This document shows positions 17,441-29,238 of a DNA stretch of 64,000 nucleotides, piece after piece (position 1 is the stretch's first letter; each line of letters opens with the position of its first letter). The notes under the pieces are model-generated. The model saw only the letters and a program-made list of their open reading frames with translations, made no database searches and was not told where the DNA came from. Both the position numbers and the translations under genes were made by a program. Source of the stretch: Cupriavidus pauculus (GTDB taxonomy: Bacteria; Pseudomonadota; Gammaproteobacteria; Burkholderiales; Burkholderiaceae); contig NZ_VZOW01000012.1 in the NCBI RefSeq assembly GCF_008801835.1, positions 84,462 through 148,461 on the forward strand, given 5' to 3'.

Positions 17441-18263
17441 TCACACGCGGCCCATCGCGAAACCCTTCGCGATGTAGTGCCGCACAAACCAGATCACGAT
17501 CGCGCCGGGCACGATGGTCAGCACGCCGGCCGCAGCCAGCACGCCCCAGTCCATCCCCGAGGCCGACACCGTGCGCGTCATCGTGGCGACGATCGGCTTG
17601 GCGTTGACCGATGTCAGCGTGCGCGCCAGCAACAGCTCGACCCAGCTGAACATGAAGCAGAAGAACGCGGCCACGCCGACGCCGGCCTTGATCAGCGGCA
17701 GGAAGATCGTCAGGAAAAAGCGCGGGAACGAATAACCGTCGACATAGGCGGTCTCGTCGATCTCGCGCGGCACGCCGGACATGAAACCCTCCAGGATCCA
17801 CACCGCCAACGGCACGTTGAACACCAGGTGCGCCAGCGCCACGCCAAGGTGCGTATCCATCAGCCCGATCGTGGTGTAGAGCTGGAAGAACGGCAGCAGG
17901 AACACCGCCGGCGGCGTCATGCGATTGGTCAGCAGCCAGAAGAACACGTGCTTGTCGCCGATGAACTGGTAGCGCGAGAACGCGTAGGCCGCCGGCAGCG
18001 CCACGCTGATCGAGATCACCGTGTTCATCGCCACATAGATCATCGAGTTGATATAGCCCGAATACCATGAGGCATCGGTGAATATCGTCACGTAGTGTTC
18101 GAGCGTAAAAGTGGCCGGCCAAAGCGACAACGTGGAAACGATCTCCTCGTTGGTCTTGAACGACATGTTCACCATCCAGTAGATCGGCACGATGGCGAAC
18201 AGCAGGTACAGCGTCAGGAACACCGGACGCCACCAGCCGGGGCGCTGCCCGGGAAGATTGCGG

Positions 18264-18271
<8 letters not shown>
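17441..18271 (-). CDS. glpQ: glycerol ABC transporter permease 2
   Basis: The 276-residue protein is a MalG-type permease with about six membrane helices. The EAA loop that contacts the ATPases reads EIDETAYVDGYSFPRFFLTI. It starts with MADRNLPGQRPGWWRPVF and overlaps the end of the glpP gene by 8 bp, indicating coupled translation. With GlpP it should form the heterodimeric channel for glycerol. This GlpQ is the permease of the Rhizobium-type nomenclature and is unrelated to the phosphodiesterase called GlpQ in E. coli. Confidence 0.88.
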
Positions 18272-19144
<873 letters not shown>

Positions 19145-19148
<4 letters not shown>

Positions 19149-20245
19149 GGGACCAGTTCCTCGTTGATATAGAAGCAGGTGTGACGATTGAACATCGTCA
19201 GCCACGCGGTGTCGCCCGCGCGCAGCGTGGCGGCTTCCGTGCCCAGCCGGGCGCGCACCATGGCGCTTGCGCCATGATCGACGGTCGACGTCACCAGCCA
19301 GTACGTGCCGATGTCCTGCGCGCGGTCCACGCGCACCGGAATCGCCCGTGGATCTTCGGCGGGCGCCAGTTGCAGGTACTCGGGCCGCACGCCGATCTTG
19401 AACGATCCCGCCGCCTGCAGCGCCGACTGCGTGGCCGCGGGCAGCTCGAGCAGGTAGCGCCGCCCGGCCACTTCGATGGCGCCGTCGCGCCATTGCGCTG
19501 GCAGAAAATTCATCCCCGGCGATCCGATAAAATGGCCGACGAAGGTATGCGCTGGGCGCTCGAACAGCGCATCGGCGGCGCCCACCTGCACCGCCTTGCC
19601 GCGCGACATCACCACCACCTGATCGGCAAACGTCAGCGCCTCGGTCTGGTCATGCGTCACGTAGATCAGCGTCAACCGGAACTCGTGATGAATCTCCTTG
19701 AGCTTGCGGCGCAACTGCCATTTCAGGTGTGGGTCGATCACGGTCAGCGGCTCGTCGAACAGGATGGCCGACACGTCCTGGCGCACCAGACCGCGGCCCA
19801 GCGAGATCTTCTGCTTGGCGTCGGCCGCCAGCCCGCTGGCGCGACGATCGAGCGATGACGACAAATCGAGCATTTCCGCCACGCGCCCGACGCGCTCCCT
19901 GACCTGCGCGGCCGGCACGCCGCGATTGCGCAGCGGAAACGCGAGGTTTTCGCCGACCGTCATGGTGTCGTAGATCACCGGGAACTGGAATACCTGCGCG
20001 ATGTTGCGCGCCTGCGGCGAAGCGTCGGTGACATCGTTGCCGTCGAAACGGATCGTGCCCTGCGACGGGCGCAGCAGCCCGGAAATGCAATTGAGCAGCG
20101 TGGTCTTGCCGCAGCCCGAAGGGCCGAGCAACGCATAGGCGCCGCCGTCCTCGAACGTAAAGTTCAGCGGCAGCAGCGCGTAGTCCTCGTCTTTCTGCGG
20201 ATGGGCGACATAGGCGTGCGCCAGATCGAGATCGATGCGTGCCAT
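19145..20245 (-). CDS. glpT: glycerol ABC transporter ATP-binding protein with degenerate signature
   Basis: The 366-residue ATPase has an N-terminal nucleotide-binding domain and a C-terminal MalK-like OB-type domain. Walker A is canonical (GPSGCGKTT, 41-49), and the Q-loop (VFQFPVIYD), Walker B with Glu165 and switch His198 (VTHDQTEAL) are intact. The signature motif is not: LSGGQ is replaced by LAADA (139-143, in ASGLAADAKQKISLG). The partner GlpS shows the opposite pattern. It starts with MARIDLDLAHAYVAHPQK, 1 bp after glpS, and overlaps glpP by 4 bp. This is the ABC subunit, not the glycerol-3-phosphate antiporter GlpT of E. coli. Confidence 0.88.
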
Positions 20246-20246
20246 G

Positions 20247-21365
<1,119 letters not shown>

Positions 21366-21442
21366 CCAGTCTCCAATGTTCTTGTACTTGCTCAGCCACA
21401 TCGAAAAACCGCAGCCGAGGCGCACTTTTAAAATCATCCCGC

Positions 21443-21473
21443 TCGTTTTAGCGCAAAAACGAACATAAAACAA
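21443..21473 (-). promoter_or_regulatory. glpS operon promoter with overlapping palindromic operator
   Basis: The near-perfect palindrome TCGTTTTAGCGCAAAAACGA (21443-21462; 18 of 20 positions symmetric) overlaps a likely leftward promoter: -35 TTGTTT (21468-21473 complement), 17-bp spacer, -10 TAAAAC (21445-21450 complement). The site lies between divergent glpR and the transporter operon and is the best candidate for a GlpR operator that blocks RNA polymerase. Confidence 0.6.
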
Positions 21474-21489
21474 TACTGCGGCGCATCAT

Positions 21490-21517
21490 TTGTTTTCGTT
21501 TCTGTTTGAACTAGAAT
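21490..21517 (+). promoter_or_regulatory. glpR promoter
   Basis: A candidate -35 TTGTTT (21490-21495) and -10 TAGAAT (21512-21517) are separated by 16 bp. Transcription would begin within a base or two of the glpR ATG at 21524, giving a leaderless message. The TTTTCGTTT tract in the -35 area resembles a half of the operator at 21443-21462 and may allow autoregulation. Confidence 0.45.
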
Positions 21518-21523
21518 GCCGGC

Positions 21524-22294
21524 ATGACGCTTAATCCCCGCCAGACCGCCCTGCTCGAGGAAGTTCGCAGCCAGGGCTTCGCCTCCATCGACGAACTCGC
21601 GCGCAAGTTCGGCGTGACGCTGCAGACCGTCCGGCGCGACGTCAACCTGCTGGCCGAAAACGGCATGCTGGCGCGCTTTCATGGCGGCGTGCGGATGGAA
21701 GGCTCGACCACCGAGAACATCGCCTATCGCCAGCGGCAAGTGCTCAATGCCGAAGGCAAGGCGCGCATCGCGCGCGCCGTGGCGGCCGCGGTGCCCGAAG
21801 GCTGCTCGCTGATCCTGAACATCGGCACCACGGTGGAAGAAGTCGCGCGCGCGCTGATCCATCATCGCGGGCTGCGCGTGATTACCAATAACCTGAACGT
21901 GGCCAATATCCTGGCGGACAATTCGGACTGCGAAGTGATTGTGGCCGGCGGCGTGTTGCGATCGCGTGACCGCGGCATCGTCGGCGAGGCGACGGTGGAA
22001 TTTATCCGTCAGTTCAAGGTGGATATCGGACTGATCGGCATCTCAGGCATCGAGGCCGACGGCACGCTGCGCGATTACGATTTTCGCGAGGTGAAGGTGG
22101 CGCGAACGATCATGGAACATTCGCGTGAGGTGTGGCTCGCCGCCGACGCCAGCAAATTCAATCGCCAGGCGATGGTGGAACTGGCGCCGCTGTCGAGCAT
22201 CAACAGACTGTTCACGGACGAGCCTCTGCAAGCGCCGTTCGATACGATGCTGGCCGAAAGCGGAGTGAAATGTGTGGTCGCCGACCAGGAATGA
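21524..22294 (+). CDS. glpR: DeoR-family glycerol regulon repressor
   Basis: The 256-residue protein has an N-terminal DeoR-type helix-turn-helix (residues 1-57, with QGFASIDELARKFGVTLQTV) and a C-terminal sugar-phosphate sensor domain (NIGTTVEEVARAL, VITNNLNVANILA, DIGLIGISGIEADG). Members such as GlpR respond to glycerol-3-phosphate. It diverges from the glycerol transporter operon and lies upstream of glpK and glpD, which fixes the assignment. No ribosome-binding site is visible before the ATG, and the promoter lies almost directly against it. A palindromic site in the divergent region is its likely target. Confidence 0.88.
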   Translation: MTLNPRQTALLEEVRSQGFASIDELARKFGVTLQTVRRDVNLLAENGMLARFHGGVRMEGSTTENIAYRQRQVLNAEGKARIARAVAAAVPEGCSLILNIGTTVEEVARALIHHRGLRVITNNLNVANILADNSDCEVIVAGGVLRSRDRGIVGEATVEFIRQFKVDIGLIGISGIEADGTLRDYDFREVKVARTIMEHSREVWLAADASKFNRQAMVELAPLSSINRLFTDEPLQAPFDTMLAESGVKCVVADQE

Positions 22295-22310
22295 AGCGCG
22301 CCCACCGCGC

Positions 22311-22339
22311 CGGCTGCCCCCGTTGCGCGCGGGCAGCCG
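22311..22339. terminator. GC-rich hairpin between convergent glpR and purU
   Basis: CGGCTGCCC (22311-22319) pairs with GGGCAGCCG (22331-22339). There is no T tract, so intrinsic termination would be weak, but it lies where both convergent genes end. Confidence 0.4.
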
Positions 22340-22373
22340 TTGCGATGCGCCGCGTCGGCGCGGCGGCGGGCAA

Positions 22374-23240
22374 TTACTTGAAGACCACCGTCTTGTGGCC
22401 GTTCACGAGGATGCGGTGTTCCGCATGCCACTTGACCGCGCGGGCGAGCGCCACGCATTCGACGTCGCGGCCGACGGCGGTCAGCTGATCGGGATCCATG
22501 CTGTGATCGACGCGCTCGATTTCCTGCTCGATGATCGGGCCTTCGTCCAGGTCGGCCGTCACATAGTGCGCGGTCGCGCCGATCAGCTTCACGCCGCGGT
22601 CGTGCGCCTGGTAGTACGGCTTTGCGCCCTTGAAGCTGGGCAGGAACGAGTGGTGGATGTTGATCGCGCGGCCCTGCAGCTTGCGGCACAGGTCGTCGGA
22701 AAGCACCTGCATGTAGCGCGCCAGCACCACCAGGTCGATGTTCTGGTCGCGCACCACTTCGAACACGCGCGCTTCCTGCGCGGCCTTCTGCTCGGCCGAC
22801 GCATTCATCAGCGGCAAGTGGAAGAACGGCACATCGTACGAGGCAGCCAGCTGATAGAAATCGCGGTGGTTCGACACGATCGCGGCGATCTCCACGGGCA
22901 GGCCACCGGCCTTGGCGCGGAACAGCAGATCGTTCAGGCAATGGCCGATCTTGGACACCATGATCATCACGCGCGGCTTCACCGTCGCATCGAAGACCTC
23001 CCACTGCATGCCGAACTGCTCGCCCACGGGCGCGAACGCGGCGCGCAGTTCCGCCAGGCCCGGGCCGCCCGCGGCCGTGCTGAAATGCACGCGCATGAAG
23101 AAGCGGCCGGTGAAGGCGTCACCGTACTGGTCGGAATCGACGATATTGCAGCCGTGCTGGAACAGCAGGCCGGAAACGGCGTGCACGATGCCCGGCTGGT
23201 CCGGGCAGGAAATGGTCAGGATAAATCCGGTGGTGCTCAT
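22374..23240 (-). CDS. purU: formyltetrahydrofolate deformylase
   Basis: The 288-residue cytosolic enzyme hydrolyses 10-formyl-THF to THF and formate, balancing one-carbon pools and supplying formate for PurT. An N-terminal ACT domain (about 5-80, TISCPDQPGIVHAVSGLL) precedes a formyltransferase-type catalytic domain with the conserved Asn-His-Asp: INIHHSFLPSFKGAKPY and TADLDEGPIIEQE. Length agrees with the E. coli enzyme (280). It lies between glpR and a Nudix gene with no functional link to glycerol use. Confidence 0.93.
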   Translation of the reverse strand: MSTTGFILTISCPDQPGIVHAVSGLLFQHGCNIVDSDQYGDAFTGRFFMRVHFSTAAGGPGLAELRAAFAPVGEQFGMQWEVFDATVKPRVMIMVSKIGHCLNDLLFRAKAGGLPVEIAAIVSNHRDFYQLAASYDVPFFHLPLMNASAEQKAAQEARVFEVVRDQNIDLVVLARYMQVLSDDLCRKLQGRAINIHHSFLPSFKGAKPYYQAHDRGVKLIGATAHYVTADLDEGPIIEQEIERVDHSMDPDQLTAVGRDVECVALARAVKWHAEHRILVNGHKTVVFK

Positions 23241-23296
23241 CTTCGGAGAATCGGGCGAATCTTGATTGGGCGAGCCGCGCCGGCGATGCGTGCAAA

Positions 23297-24166
23297 TCAG
23301 GTCTGGACGGCAGTCCAGCCGCGCCGGCGGAGGGCATCCAGCGTCACCAGCGTGGCATCGACGGTCATGGCGAGGTCCGCCATGATAGCAAGCAATGACG
23401 CCGGGTCGATATGGCGATGCTCGGCCACCTCGCCGTCGCGGTTATGGGGGACGAAGCCGGCAGGCAGGATCAGGTCATACGCATACACGCGCTCCCACTG
23501 CACGCCTTCGGGGATTTCGCGCAGCACGTCGATCACGCCATGCGCTTGCGCCTGCGCCGCCAGCGCGGGCGGGATGCCCGATTCCTCGTCACATTCGCGC
23601 ACCAGCGTTTCCAGCGGATCGCTGCCCGCAGGCATGCCGCCGGCCACGAGGTTGTCCCACATGCCCGGATCGACCGCCTTGGTTTCGCTGCGGCGCGAGA
23701 TCCACAAGGCGCGCTGCCCGTCGACGATGCCGTTCATATGCGAGGCGAACGTCAGCAGGCCGAAAAAACGGGCGGCTGCGCGCTCGATCACGGCAAACGG
23801 CGCGGCATCGAGCGCCGGAGTGACGGCGAACAGCTCGTTGCGCCAGCCACGCACATGGCCCGCATCGGCCAGTTGCCGCGCCAGCGCGGCCAGCGCGATA
23901 TTGCGCGCTTCGACCGTCGTGCAACCGGGCAACAGCGCCACCGCGCCGTCTGGGTCGACCGGGCCGATCACGTCGCCGGCCATGCCGGTCAGGATTTGCG
24001 CATGCCTGCGCGGCAGCCATCCCACCTGCACGCCCTCCACCGTCAGGCGCCAGTGCGCGTCCGGATCGAATGGACTGCGCGCGGCGACGCCGGCCAGGAT
24101 GGCGCCGACGATATCGGCATCTGCGGAAGCGGAAACAGGCATTGGCTTGGACACGAATTCAGACAT
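23297..24166 (-). CDS. Nudix hydrolase with N-terminal DUF4743-like domain
   Basis: The 289-residue protein has a roughly 120-residue N-terminal domain of the type fused to eukaryotic and bacterial thiamine-diphosphate-like Nudix enzymes, then a Nudix domain. The Nudix box is [20 protein letters not shown], with the metal-binding RECDEE intact and a short deviation in the early Glu position. Relatives act on oxidised thiamine diphosphate or similar diphosphates, and the activity here is a guess. The start at 24166 ([14 protein letters not shown]) is used; the long upstream frame runs antisense to glpK. It is divergent from glpK by about 30 bp. Confidence 0.82.
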   Translation of the reverse strand: MSEFVSKPMPVSASADADIVGAILAGVAARSPFDPDAHWRLTVEGVQVGWLPRRHAQILTGMAGDVIGPVDPDGAVALLPGCTTVEARNIALAALARQLADAGHVRGWRNELFAVTPALDAAPFAVIERAAARFFGLLTFASHMNGIVDGQRALWISRRSETKAVDPGMWDNLVAGGMPAGSDPLETLVRECDEESGIPPALAAQAQAHGVIDVLREIPEGVQWERVYAYDLILPAGFVPHNRDGEVAEHRHIDPASLLAIMADLAMTVDATLVTLDALRRRGWTAVQT

Positions 24167-24199
24167 GACAACGCGACTCAACAATTCCGGATGGAACGC

Positions 24200-25732
24200 A
24201 TGACATCCACGCATACTTCCCACCAGCCCCAGTACGTGCTGGCCTTGGACCAGGGCACCAGCAGCTCGCGCGCCATCCTGTTCGACCGCGCCGGCAATGT
24301 GGTGCGCATCGCCCAGCGCGAATTCCGGCAATATTATCCGCATCCCGGCCACGTCGAGCACGACCCGTACGAAATCTGGCAATCGCAGTTGGCAGTCGCG
24401 CACGAGGTGCTCACCGAAGCCAACGTCAGCGGATCGCAGTTGAGCGCGATCGGCATCACCAACCAGCGCGAAACCACGGTGTTGTGGGACCGCAAGACCG
24501 GCGAGCCGGTGGGGCGTGCGCTGGTCTGGCAGGACCGCCGCACCGCGCCGATGTGCGAAGACCTGCAGGCGGCCGGGCACGGCGACACGTTCCAGCAGAA
24601 GACCGGGCTGATCATTGACGCCTATTTCTCGGGCACCAAACTGCGCTGGATGCTCGATCACTACGATGGCGCCCGCGAGCGCGCCGAACGCGGCGAACTG
24701 GCGTTCGGCACCGTCGACAGCTGGCTGATCTGGCAGCTGACCGACGGCATGCGGCACGTCACGGACGTGTCCAACGCGTCGCGAACGCTGCTGTTCAACA
24801 TCCACGATTTCCGCTGGGATGACGAGCTGCTCGGCATCCTGGACATTCCGCGCAGCCTGCTGCCCGACGTGGCGCCGTCGAGCGGCGAAGTTGCCCGCAC
24901 CGCGGCGCGCCTGTTCGGCGTGGAAGTGCCGATCGCCGGCATCGCGGGCGACCAGCAGGCAGCCACGTTCGGCCAGGCCTGCCTGCTGCCGGGCATGGCC
25001 AAGAACACCTATGGCACCGGCTGCTTCATCCTGATGAACACCGGCTACAAGCCCGTGACGTCGCGCAACCGGCTGATCACCACTATCGGCTGGCAGATCG
25101 GCAACGACACCCAGTACTGCCTCGAAGGCGGCGTGTTCATGGGCGGCGCCACGATCCAGTGGCTGCGCGACGGCCTCAAGCTGATCCAGAGCGCGCCCGA
25201 GGTGGATCCTTTGGCGCGCCAGTGCGAAGACACGGGCGGCGTGGTGCTGGTGCCCGCCTTTGCCGGACTGGGCGCGCCGCACTGGGACCCGTTTGCGCGC
25301 GGCACGATGGTGGGCATCACGCGCGGCACCGGCGGCCCGCATATCGCGCGCGCCGCGCTCGAATCGATCGCGCTGCAAAGCGTGGACGTACTGGACGCCA
25401 TGCAGAAGGATGCCGGCATTTCGCTGGCCGAACTGCGCGTGGACGGCGGCGCTTCGCGCAGCGACCTGCTGATGCAGATGCAGGCGGATCTGCTCGGCAC
25501 GCCAGTGGTACGGCCACGCGTCACGGAAACCACCGCGCTGGGCGCCGCGTACCTGGCCGGACTGGCCACCGGCTACTGGACCGACCCCGAGGAAATCACT
25601 CGCCAGTGGCAAATCGAACATCGCTTCGAGCCAAGGCTGTCGGACGACGAACGCGCCCATCGCATCGCGCGCTGGCATCGTGCCGTGGATCGCGCGCGCG
25701 ACTGGGCGCGCGACGACGAAGCCGGCCATTGA
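24200..25732 (+). CDS. glpK: glycerol kinase
   Basis: The 510-residue FGGY-family kinase phosphorylates glycerol with ATP to glycerol-3-phosphate, trapping what the GlpSTPQUV transporter brings in. Motifs: [15 protein letters not shown] (phosphate 1), [39 protein letters not shown] and [19 protein letters not shown]. An ATG three codons earlier (24191) is possible; the second one is used. It lies 35 bp before glpD, so the two are likely one operon downstream of the same regulator. Confidence 0.95.
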   Translation: MTSTHTSHQPQYVLALDQGTSSSRAILFDRAGNVVRIAQREFRQYYPHPGHVEHDPYEIWQSQLAVAHEVLTEANVSGSQLSAIGITNQRETTVLWDRKTGEPVGRALVWQDRRTAPMCEDLQAAGHGDTFQQKTGLIIDAYFSGTKLRWMLDHYDGARERAERGELAFGTVDSWLIWQLTDGMRHVTDVSNASRTLLFNIHDFRWDDELLGILDIPRSLLPDVAPSSGEVARTAARLFGVEVPIAGIAGDQQAATFGQACLLPGMAKNTYGTGCFILMNTGYKPVTSRNRLITTIGWQIGNDTQYCLEGGVFMGGATIQWLRDGLKLIQSAPEVDPLARQCEDTGGVVLVPAFAGLGAPHWDPFARGTMVGITRGTGGPHIARAALESIALQSVDVLDAMQKDAGISLAELRVDGGASRSDLLMQMQADLLGTPVVRPRVTETTALGAAYLAGLATGYWTDPEEITRQWQIEHRFEPRLSDDERAHRIARWHRAVDRARDWARDDEAGH

Positions 25733-25767
25733 GCCCGCGCACTCCTGAATTGACTGTGATCGCATCC

Positions 25768-27381
25768 ATGCAAATTACCGTTCCTCCGATCCAGCCGCCC
25801 TCGCGGGCCGATCTGCTCACGACGCTTGCACGCGAGACGCGCTGGGATGTCATCGTGATCGGCGGCGGCGCCACGGGCCTCGGCACCGCCGTGGACGCCG
25901 CGTCGCGCGGCTATCGCACGCTGCTGCTGGAAGCCGCCGACTTTGCCAAGGGCACGTCGAGCAAGGCCACCAAACTCGTGCACGGTGGCGTGCGCTACCT
26001 GGCGCAAGGCAACATCGGCCTGGTACGCGAGGCGCTGCACGAACGCGGCCTGCTGGCGCGCAACGCGCCGCATGTGGTGTGGCCGCTCGGCTTTGTCGTG
26101 CCGGCCTACCAGATGTTCGACCAACCGTTCTACGGCATCGGACTCAAGGTCTACGACATGCTGGCGGGCAGCCTGAACCTGTCCGGCAGCCGCTGGCTCA
26201 ATCATCGCGAAACGCTGCAGGCCGCGCCCACGCTGGCCGAACACGTCGGCGGGCGTCCGCTGCGCGGCGGCAACCTCTACTTCGACGGTCAGTTCGACGA
26301 CGCGCGCCTGGCCATCGCGCTGATGCGCACGCTATTCGACGTGGGCGGCACCGCCGTCAATTACATGCGCGTGACCGGCCTGACGCAAAGCAATGGTGTG
26401 ATCACCGGCGTCACGGCGCAGGACGCGCTCGGCGACGCTTCGTTCGCGCTGCGCGCGGACTGCGTGATCAACGCCACCGGCGTGTGGGTGGACGCCGTGC
26501 GCCAGATGGAAGACGGCCAGGCGCGCACCATGGTGGCGCCGAGCCAGGGCGTGCACCTGACTATTCCGCGCAGCTTCCTGCCGGGCGACCGCGCGGTACT
26601 GATCCCGAAGACCGACGATGGCCGCGTGCTGTTCCTGGTGCCCTGGAACGGCCACGTGATCGTCGGCACCACCGACACGCCGCGCAAGGACCTGCCGCTC
26701 GAGCCGCGCGCCGCCGGCGACGATGTCGATTTCATCCTGGAAACCGCTTCGCGCTACCTGGCCCGCGATCCGTCGCGCGCCGACGTGACCAGCGTCTGGG
26801 CCGGGCTGCGGCCCCTGGTAAAGGCCACCGGCGAGGCGTCCACCGCGTCGCTGTCGCGCGAGCATACGATCGTCGTATCGAAAGCGGGGCTGATCACCGT
26901 GACCGGCGGCAAGTGGACCACCTATCGCAAGATGGCCGAGGATGTGGTGGAAACGGCGATCCAGCGTCAGTTGGTGCGCGCCGCGCCGTGCCGCACTGCC
27001 GAGCTGCCGCTGCATGGCGCACTGGGCATGCCGGAGGACCTGCCCGACCCGCATACTGGATCGCCGGATCGCTACTACGGGGCCGATCTGCCGCTGGTGC
27101 GGGCGCTGCCCGGCGCGGACGCGATGATCGTCGGGGCGTCCGGCCTGACCGAGGCGCACGTCCGCTTCGCGGCGCGCTACGAGCTGGCGCGACGGATCGA
27201 GGACGTGCTGGGCCGGCGCAACCGCGCGTTGTTTCTCGATGCCAGGGATGCGCTGGCCGGCGCGCCGCGCGTGGCCGCGATCCTGGCCGAGGAACTTGGG
27301 CTTGACGACGCCTGGCAGGCCAGCGAAATCGAAGCGTTTGGCGCGCTGGCAAAGGGCTATATGCTGAACGGAGCGGCCTGA
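25768..27381 (+). CDS. glpD: aerobic glycerol-3-phosphate dehydrogenase
   Basis: The 537-residue FAD enzyme oxidises glycerol-3-phosphate to dihydroxyacetone phosphate at the membrane and passes electrons to quinone. The dinucleotide motif is VIVIGGGATGLGTAVDAASRG, followed by SKATKLVHGGVRYLAQG and GVHLTIPRSFLPGD. Near residue 380 come ITVTGGKWTTYRKMAED and a C-terminal cap domain. Length fits E. coli GlpD (501) with a longer N-terminus. A GTG four codons upstream is an alternative start. It completes the glycerol route with glpK. Confidence 0.95.
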   Translation: MQITVPPIQPPSRADLLTTLARETRWDVIVIGGGATGLGTAVDAASRGYRTLLLEAADFAKGTSSKATKLVHGGVRYLAQGNIGLVREALHERGLLARNAPHVVWPLGFVVPAYQMFDQPFYGIGLKVYDMLAGSLNLSGSRWLNHRETLQAAPTLAEHVGGRPLRGGNLYFDGQFDDARLAIALMRTLFDVGGTAVNYMRVTGLTQSNGVITGVTAQDALGDASFALRADCVINATGVWVDAVRQMEDGQARTMVAPSQGVHLTIPRSFLPGDRAVLIPKTDDGRVLFLVPWNGHVIVGTTDTPRKDLPLEPRAAGDDVDFILETASRYLARDPSRADVTSVWAGLRPLVKATGEASTASLSREHTIVVSKAGLITVTGGKWTTYRKMAEDVVETAIQRQLVRAAPCRTAELPLHGALGMPEDLPDPHTGSPDRYYGADLPLVRALPGADAMIVGASGLTEAHVRFAARYELARRIEDVLGRRNRALFLDARDALAGAPRVAAILAEELGLDDAWQASEIEAFGALAKGYMLNGAA

Positions 27382-27484
27382 GCGGTGCCGCTGAGCCGGC
27401 GGCCGGGCGGCGGATCGGCACGCCGCGGCGCCCATGGTGCGGGACTTCGGCGATAATGCCGGCTATTGCATCAGGGAGAACACC

Positions 27485-27868
27485 ATGGACGAGATTGACG
27501 ATCTGTCCGATCTGCCGATGCCCCGGTTTATCTGGGGCTTCGCTGTCGTCGCCAATAAAGGCGGCGAAATCATGCACGATGAATTCGAGTATCTGACGCA
27601 CACGCGCAGCCCGCGCTTCACGTGCCGCGTGGTGGAACTCGAAGACATGCCCGCGGACAGCGAGGAATCCGGCATCGACGGGCGCGTGGTCCACTATGAC
27701 GAGCCGGACCGCCTGTTCTACATCACCGATGCCGGCATGGCGCTGGTGAACTTCCAGTTGTTCGACAAGCTGCCCGACAAGGCCAAGCTCAAGAAGGTCT
27801 GCGACGAAGCCATCGCCAACTGGATGCTCCGGCGCGAATTCCTCGATGACGAGGAAGACGAAGGCTGA
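27485..27868 (+). CDS. conserved-looking acidic protein of unknown function (127 aa)
   Basis: The product begins MDEIDDLSDLPMPRFIWGFA and ends in an acidic tail (EFLDDEEDEG). It is soluble, rich in Asp and Glu, and has no motif I recognise. The chosen start follows AGGGAGA at proper spacing; a longer frame upstream has no such site. It is followed directly by a strong terminator, so it forms a single-gene unit after glpD. Codon use and composition look genuine. Confidence 0.7.
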   Translation: MDEIDDLSDLPMPRFIWGFAVVANKGGEIMHDEFEYLTHTRSPRFTCRVVELEDMPADSEESGIDGRVVHYDEPDRLFYITDAGMALVNFQLFDKLPDKAKLKKVCDEAIANWMLRREFLDDEEDEG

Positions 27869-27873
27869 AAGCA

Positions 27874-27899
27874 AAAAAAGCACCCTCGGGTGCTTTTTT
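27874..27899 (+). terminator. rho-independent terminator
   Basis: GCACC-CTCG-GGTGC (27880-27893) is flanked by a six-A run and followed by six T. It lies just after the stop of the 127-residue protein gene and works in both orientations. Confidence 0.88.
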
Positions 27900-27949
27900 C
27901 TTGCCATGCGCCGCGCGCCGGCCGGGGCGCCCGCATTATTCGTGACGCC

Positions 27950-28171
27950 CTAGTCCTTCACTTCGATCATCCCCGACGCGACGCGCTCGATCTCGCAATA
28001 GACCGGCATCGCCTCGAGCGGCCCGGTGCAGCCAACCGCCGCGGCCTGGCTTGCGCTGGCGCCGGGTGGCAGGAACACAAACGCCATGCCCGGCTGGAAT
28101 CCCGGGTGCCGGCGCAGGCTGTCGTTAAGGATGTCGAGATACTGTGCACGCGAAAAGACCTGCTTGGCCAT
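27950..28171 (-). CDS. small hypothetical protein (73 aa)
   Basis: The product begins MAKQVFSRAQYLDILNDSLR and ends EIERVASGMIEVKD. A good ribosome-binding site (GGGAGAT) precedes the ATG. No domain, signal or membrane segment is recognised. It lies alone between two leftward single-gene units. Confidence 0.55.
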   Translation of the reverse strand: MAKQVFSRAQYLDILNDSLRRHPGFQPGMAFVFLPPGASASQAAAVGCTGPLEAMPVYCEIERVASGMIEVKD

Positions 28172-28293
28172 GTCGAATCTCCCGGTAATCGGCTTAGCCC
28201 GGGCATCCTAGCATGGCCTTGCGCGCGTCTGTCACCGCATCGTGAGAACCGCGCGCCGAACGCTCCAACGCGCTTTCCTGAGGCGCTGAGCGT

Positions 28294-28725
28294 TCAGCAC
28301 TCGCCCTTCTTGGCGTGTCCGGGCGGGCAGTGATAGCCCTTGGGCCCCGGGCCGCGCCGATCGTCTCCGTCGTGCCCGTGATAGCGATCGTCATCCGGCC
28401 CGTGGTTCCAGCGCTCGGGCTGCATCACCCAGCCATTGCTGGCGCGCACCCAGCGCGGCCCTTCGTAGGCATAGCCCGGGCGCTCGGGCATCCAGCGGCC
28501 GGCCTTCCATGCGTGCTTGTGATGGTGATCGTCCCAGTCCCAGTACCCGGGCGCCCAGATATAACCGGGGCGCGGCGCCGGCACGGCTTCGTAGATCGGC
28601 GCAGGCGGGGGCGTGCCAATACCGATGTTGATGTTGACCTGAGCCAGGGCGGCCGGCGCGAAGGCCACCGCCGAATACAGCAGCGCGGCGCCAGCGGCTG
28701 CGCGCAGGAAGGTATGACGATTCAT
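28294..28725 (-). CDS. secreted YXWGXW-repeat protein
   Basis: The 143-residue protein has a signal peptide (MNRHTFLRAAAGAALLYSAV...ALAQ) and aromatic repeats of the type PGYIWAPGYWDWDDHHHKH and PERPGYAYEGPRWVRASNGW that define the YXWGXW family. The C-terminus is rich in His, Asp and Gly. A ribosome-binding site (AGGGGTC) precedes the start. The family is periplasmic or outer-membrane associated in Burkholderiales, of unknown function; the many His residues suggest possible metal binding, which is inference. Confidence 0.8.
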   Translation of the reverse strand: MNRHTFLRAAAGAALLYSAVAFAPAALAQVNINIGIGTPPPAPIYEAVPAPRPGYIWAPGYWDWDDHHHKHAWKAGRWMPERPGYAYEGPRWVRASNGWVMQPERWNHGPDDDRYHGHDGDDRRGPGPKGYHCPPGHAKKGEC

Positions 28726-28819
28726 GGGACCCCTATTCTTGTAGCTGGTACGAGCAGCAGTCTACCCACCGGCCAGGAGGTGGGTGTAAGAAAGGGTATC
28801 GGAAAATTACGAGCCCGGT

Positions 28820-29023
28820 TCAATGATCGCCGGCCATCGCCTTCAACTGGGCGTCGCCCGCCACGCGCGCCGCGTCGGAAGTGGTGAAGGTGTCGTCGGA
28901 CACAATGGTCCTGCGGATCTGCTGGGCGCCAAAATCCACCAGCGAAATCACCCACACATAGCGCCCGGACTGGGGCGCGGTGTGCACGAAAGCCTTAAGT
29001 TGCGGTCTGGATTCAGTCACCAT
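28820..29023 (-). CDS. small conserved hypothetical protein (67 aa)
   Basis: The product MVTESRPQLKAFVHTAPQSG... is soluble and has a pattern of beta strands (YVWVISLVDFG, IRRTIVSDDTF) followed by an alanine-rich helix. It resembles a small family annotated in Burkholderiales as of unknown function. GGAGAAG precedes the start at good spacing. It is monocistronic. Confidence 0.55.
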   Translation of the reverse strand: MVTESRPQLKAFVHTAPQSGRYVWVISLVDFGAQQIRRTIVSDDTFTTSDAARVAGDAQLKAMAGDH

Positions 29024-29238
29024 GGTGCTTCTCCGTACAAGACAAACGCGTCCAAAAACTCTAGCACATTCGTTTTAAGCTCTCCGGCCGGTATACAGTC
29101 GAAAGCAGTCGAGAGCGCCGGCACCATGCGGGCGTAGCGGTTTGTCGCTACAGTTTTGCCCGATCCCTGCCGACATTCCAATGGAGCCCTTCGCCCACCC
29201 ATTTCTGCGAATCGTCCGACAATCCGCCTGCCCTCCAA

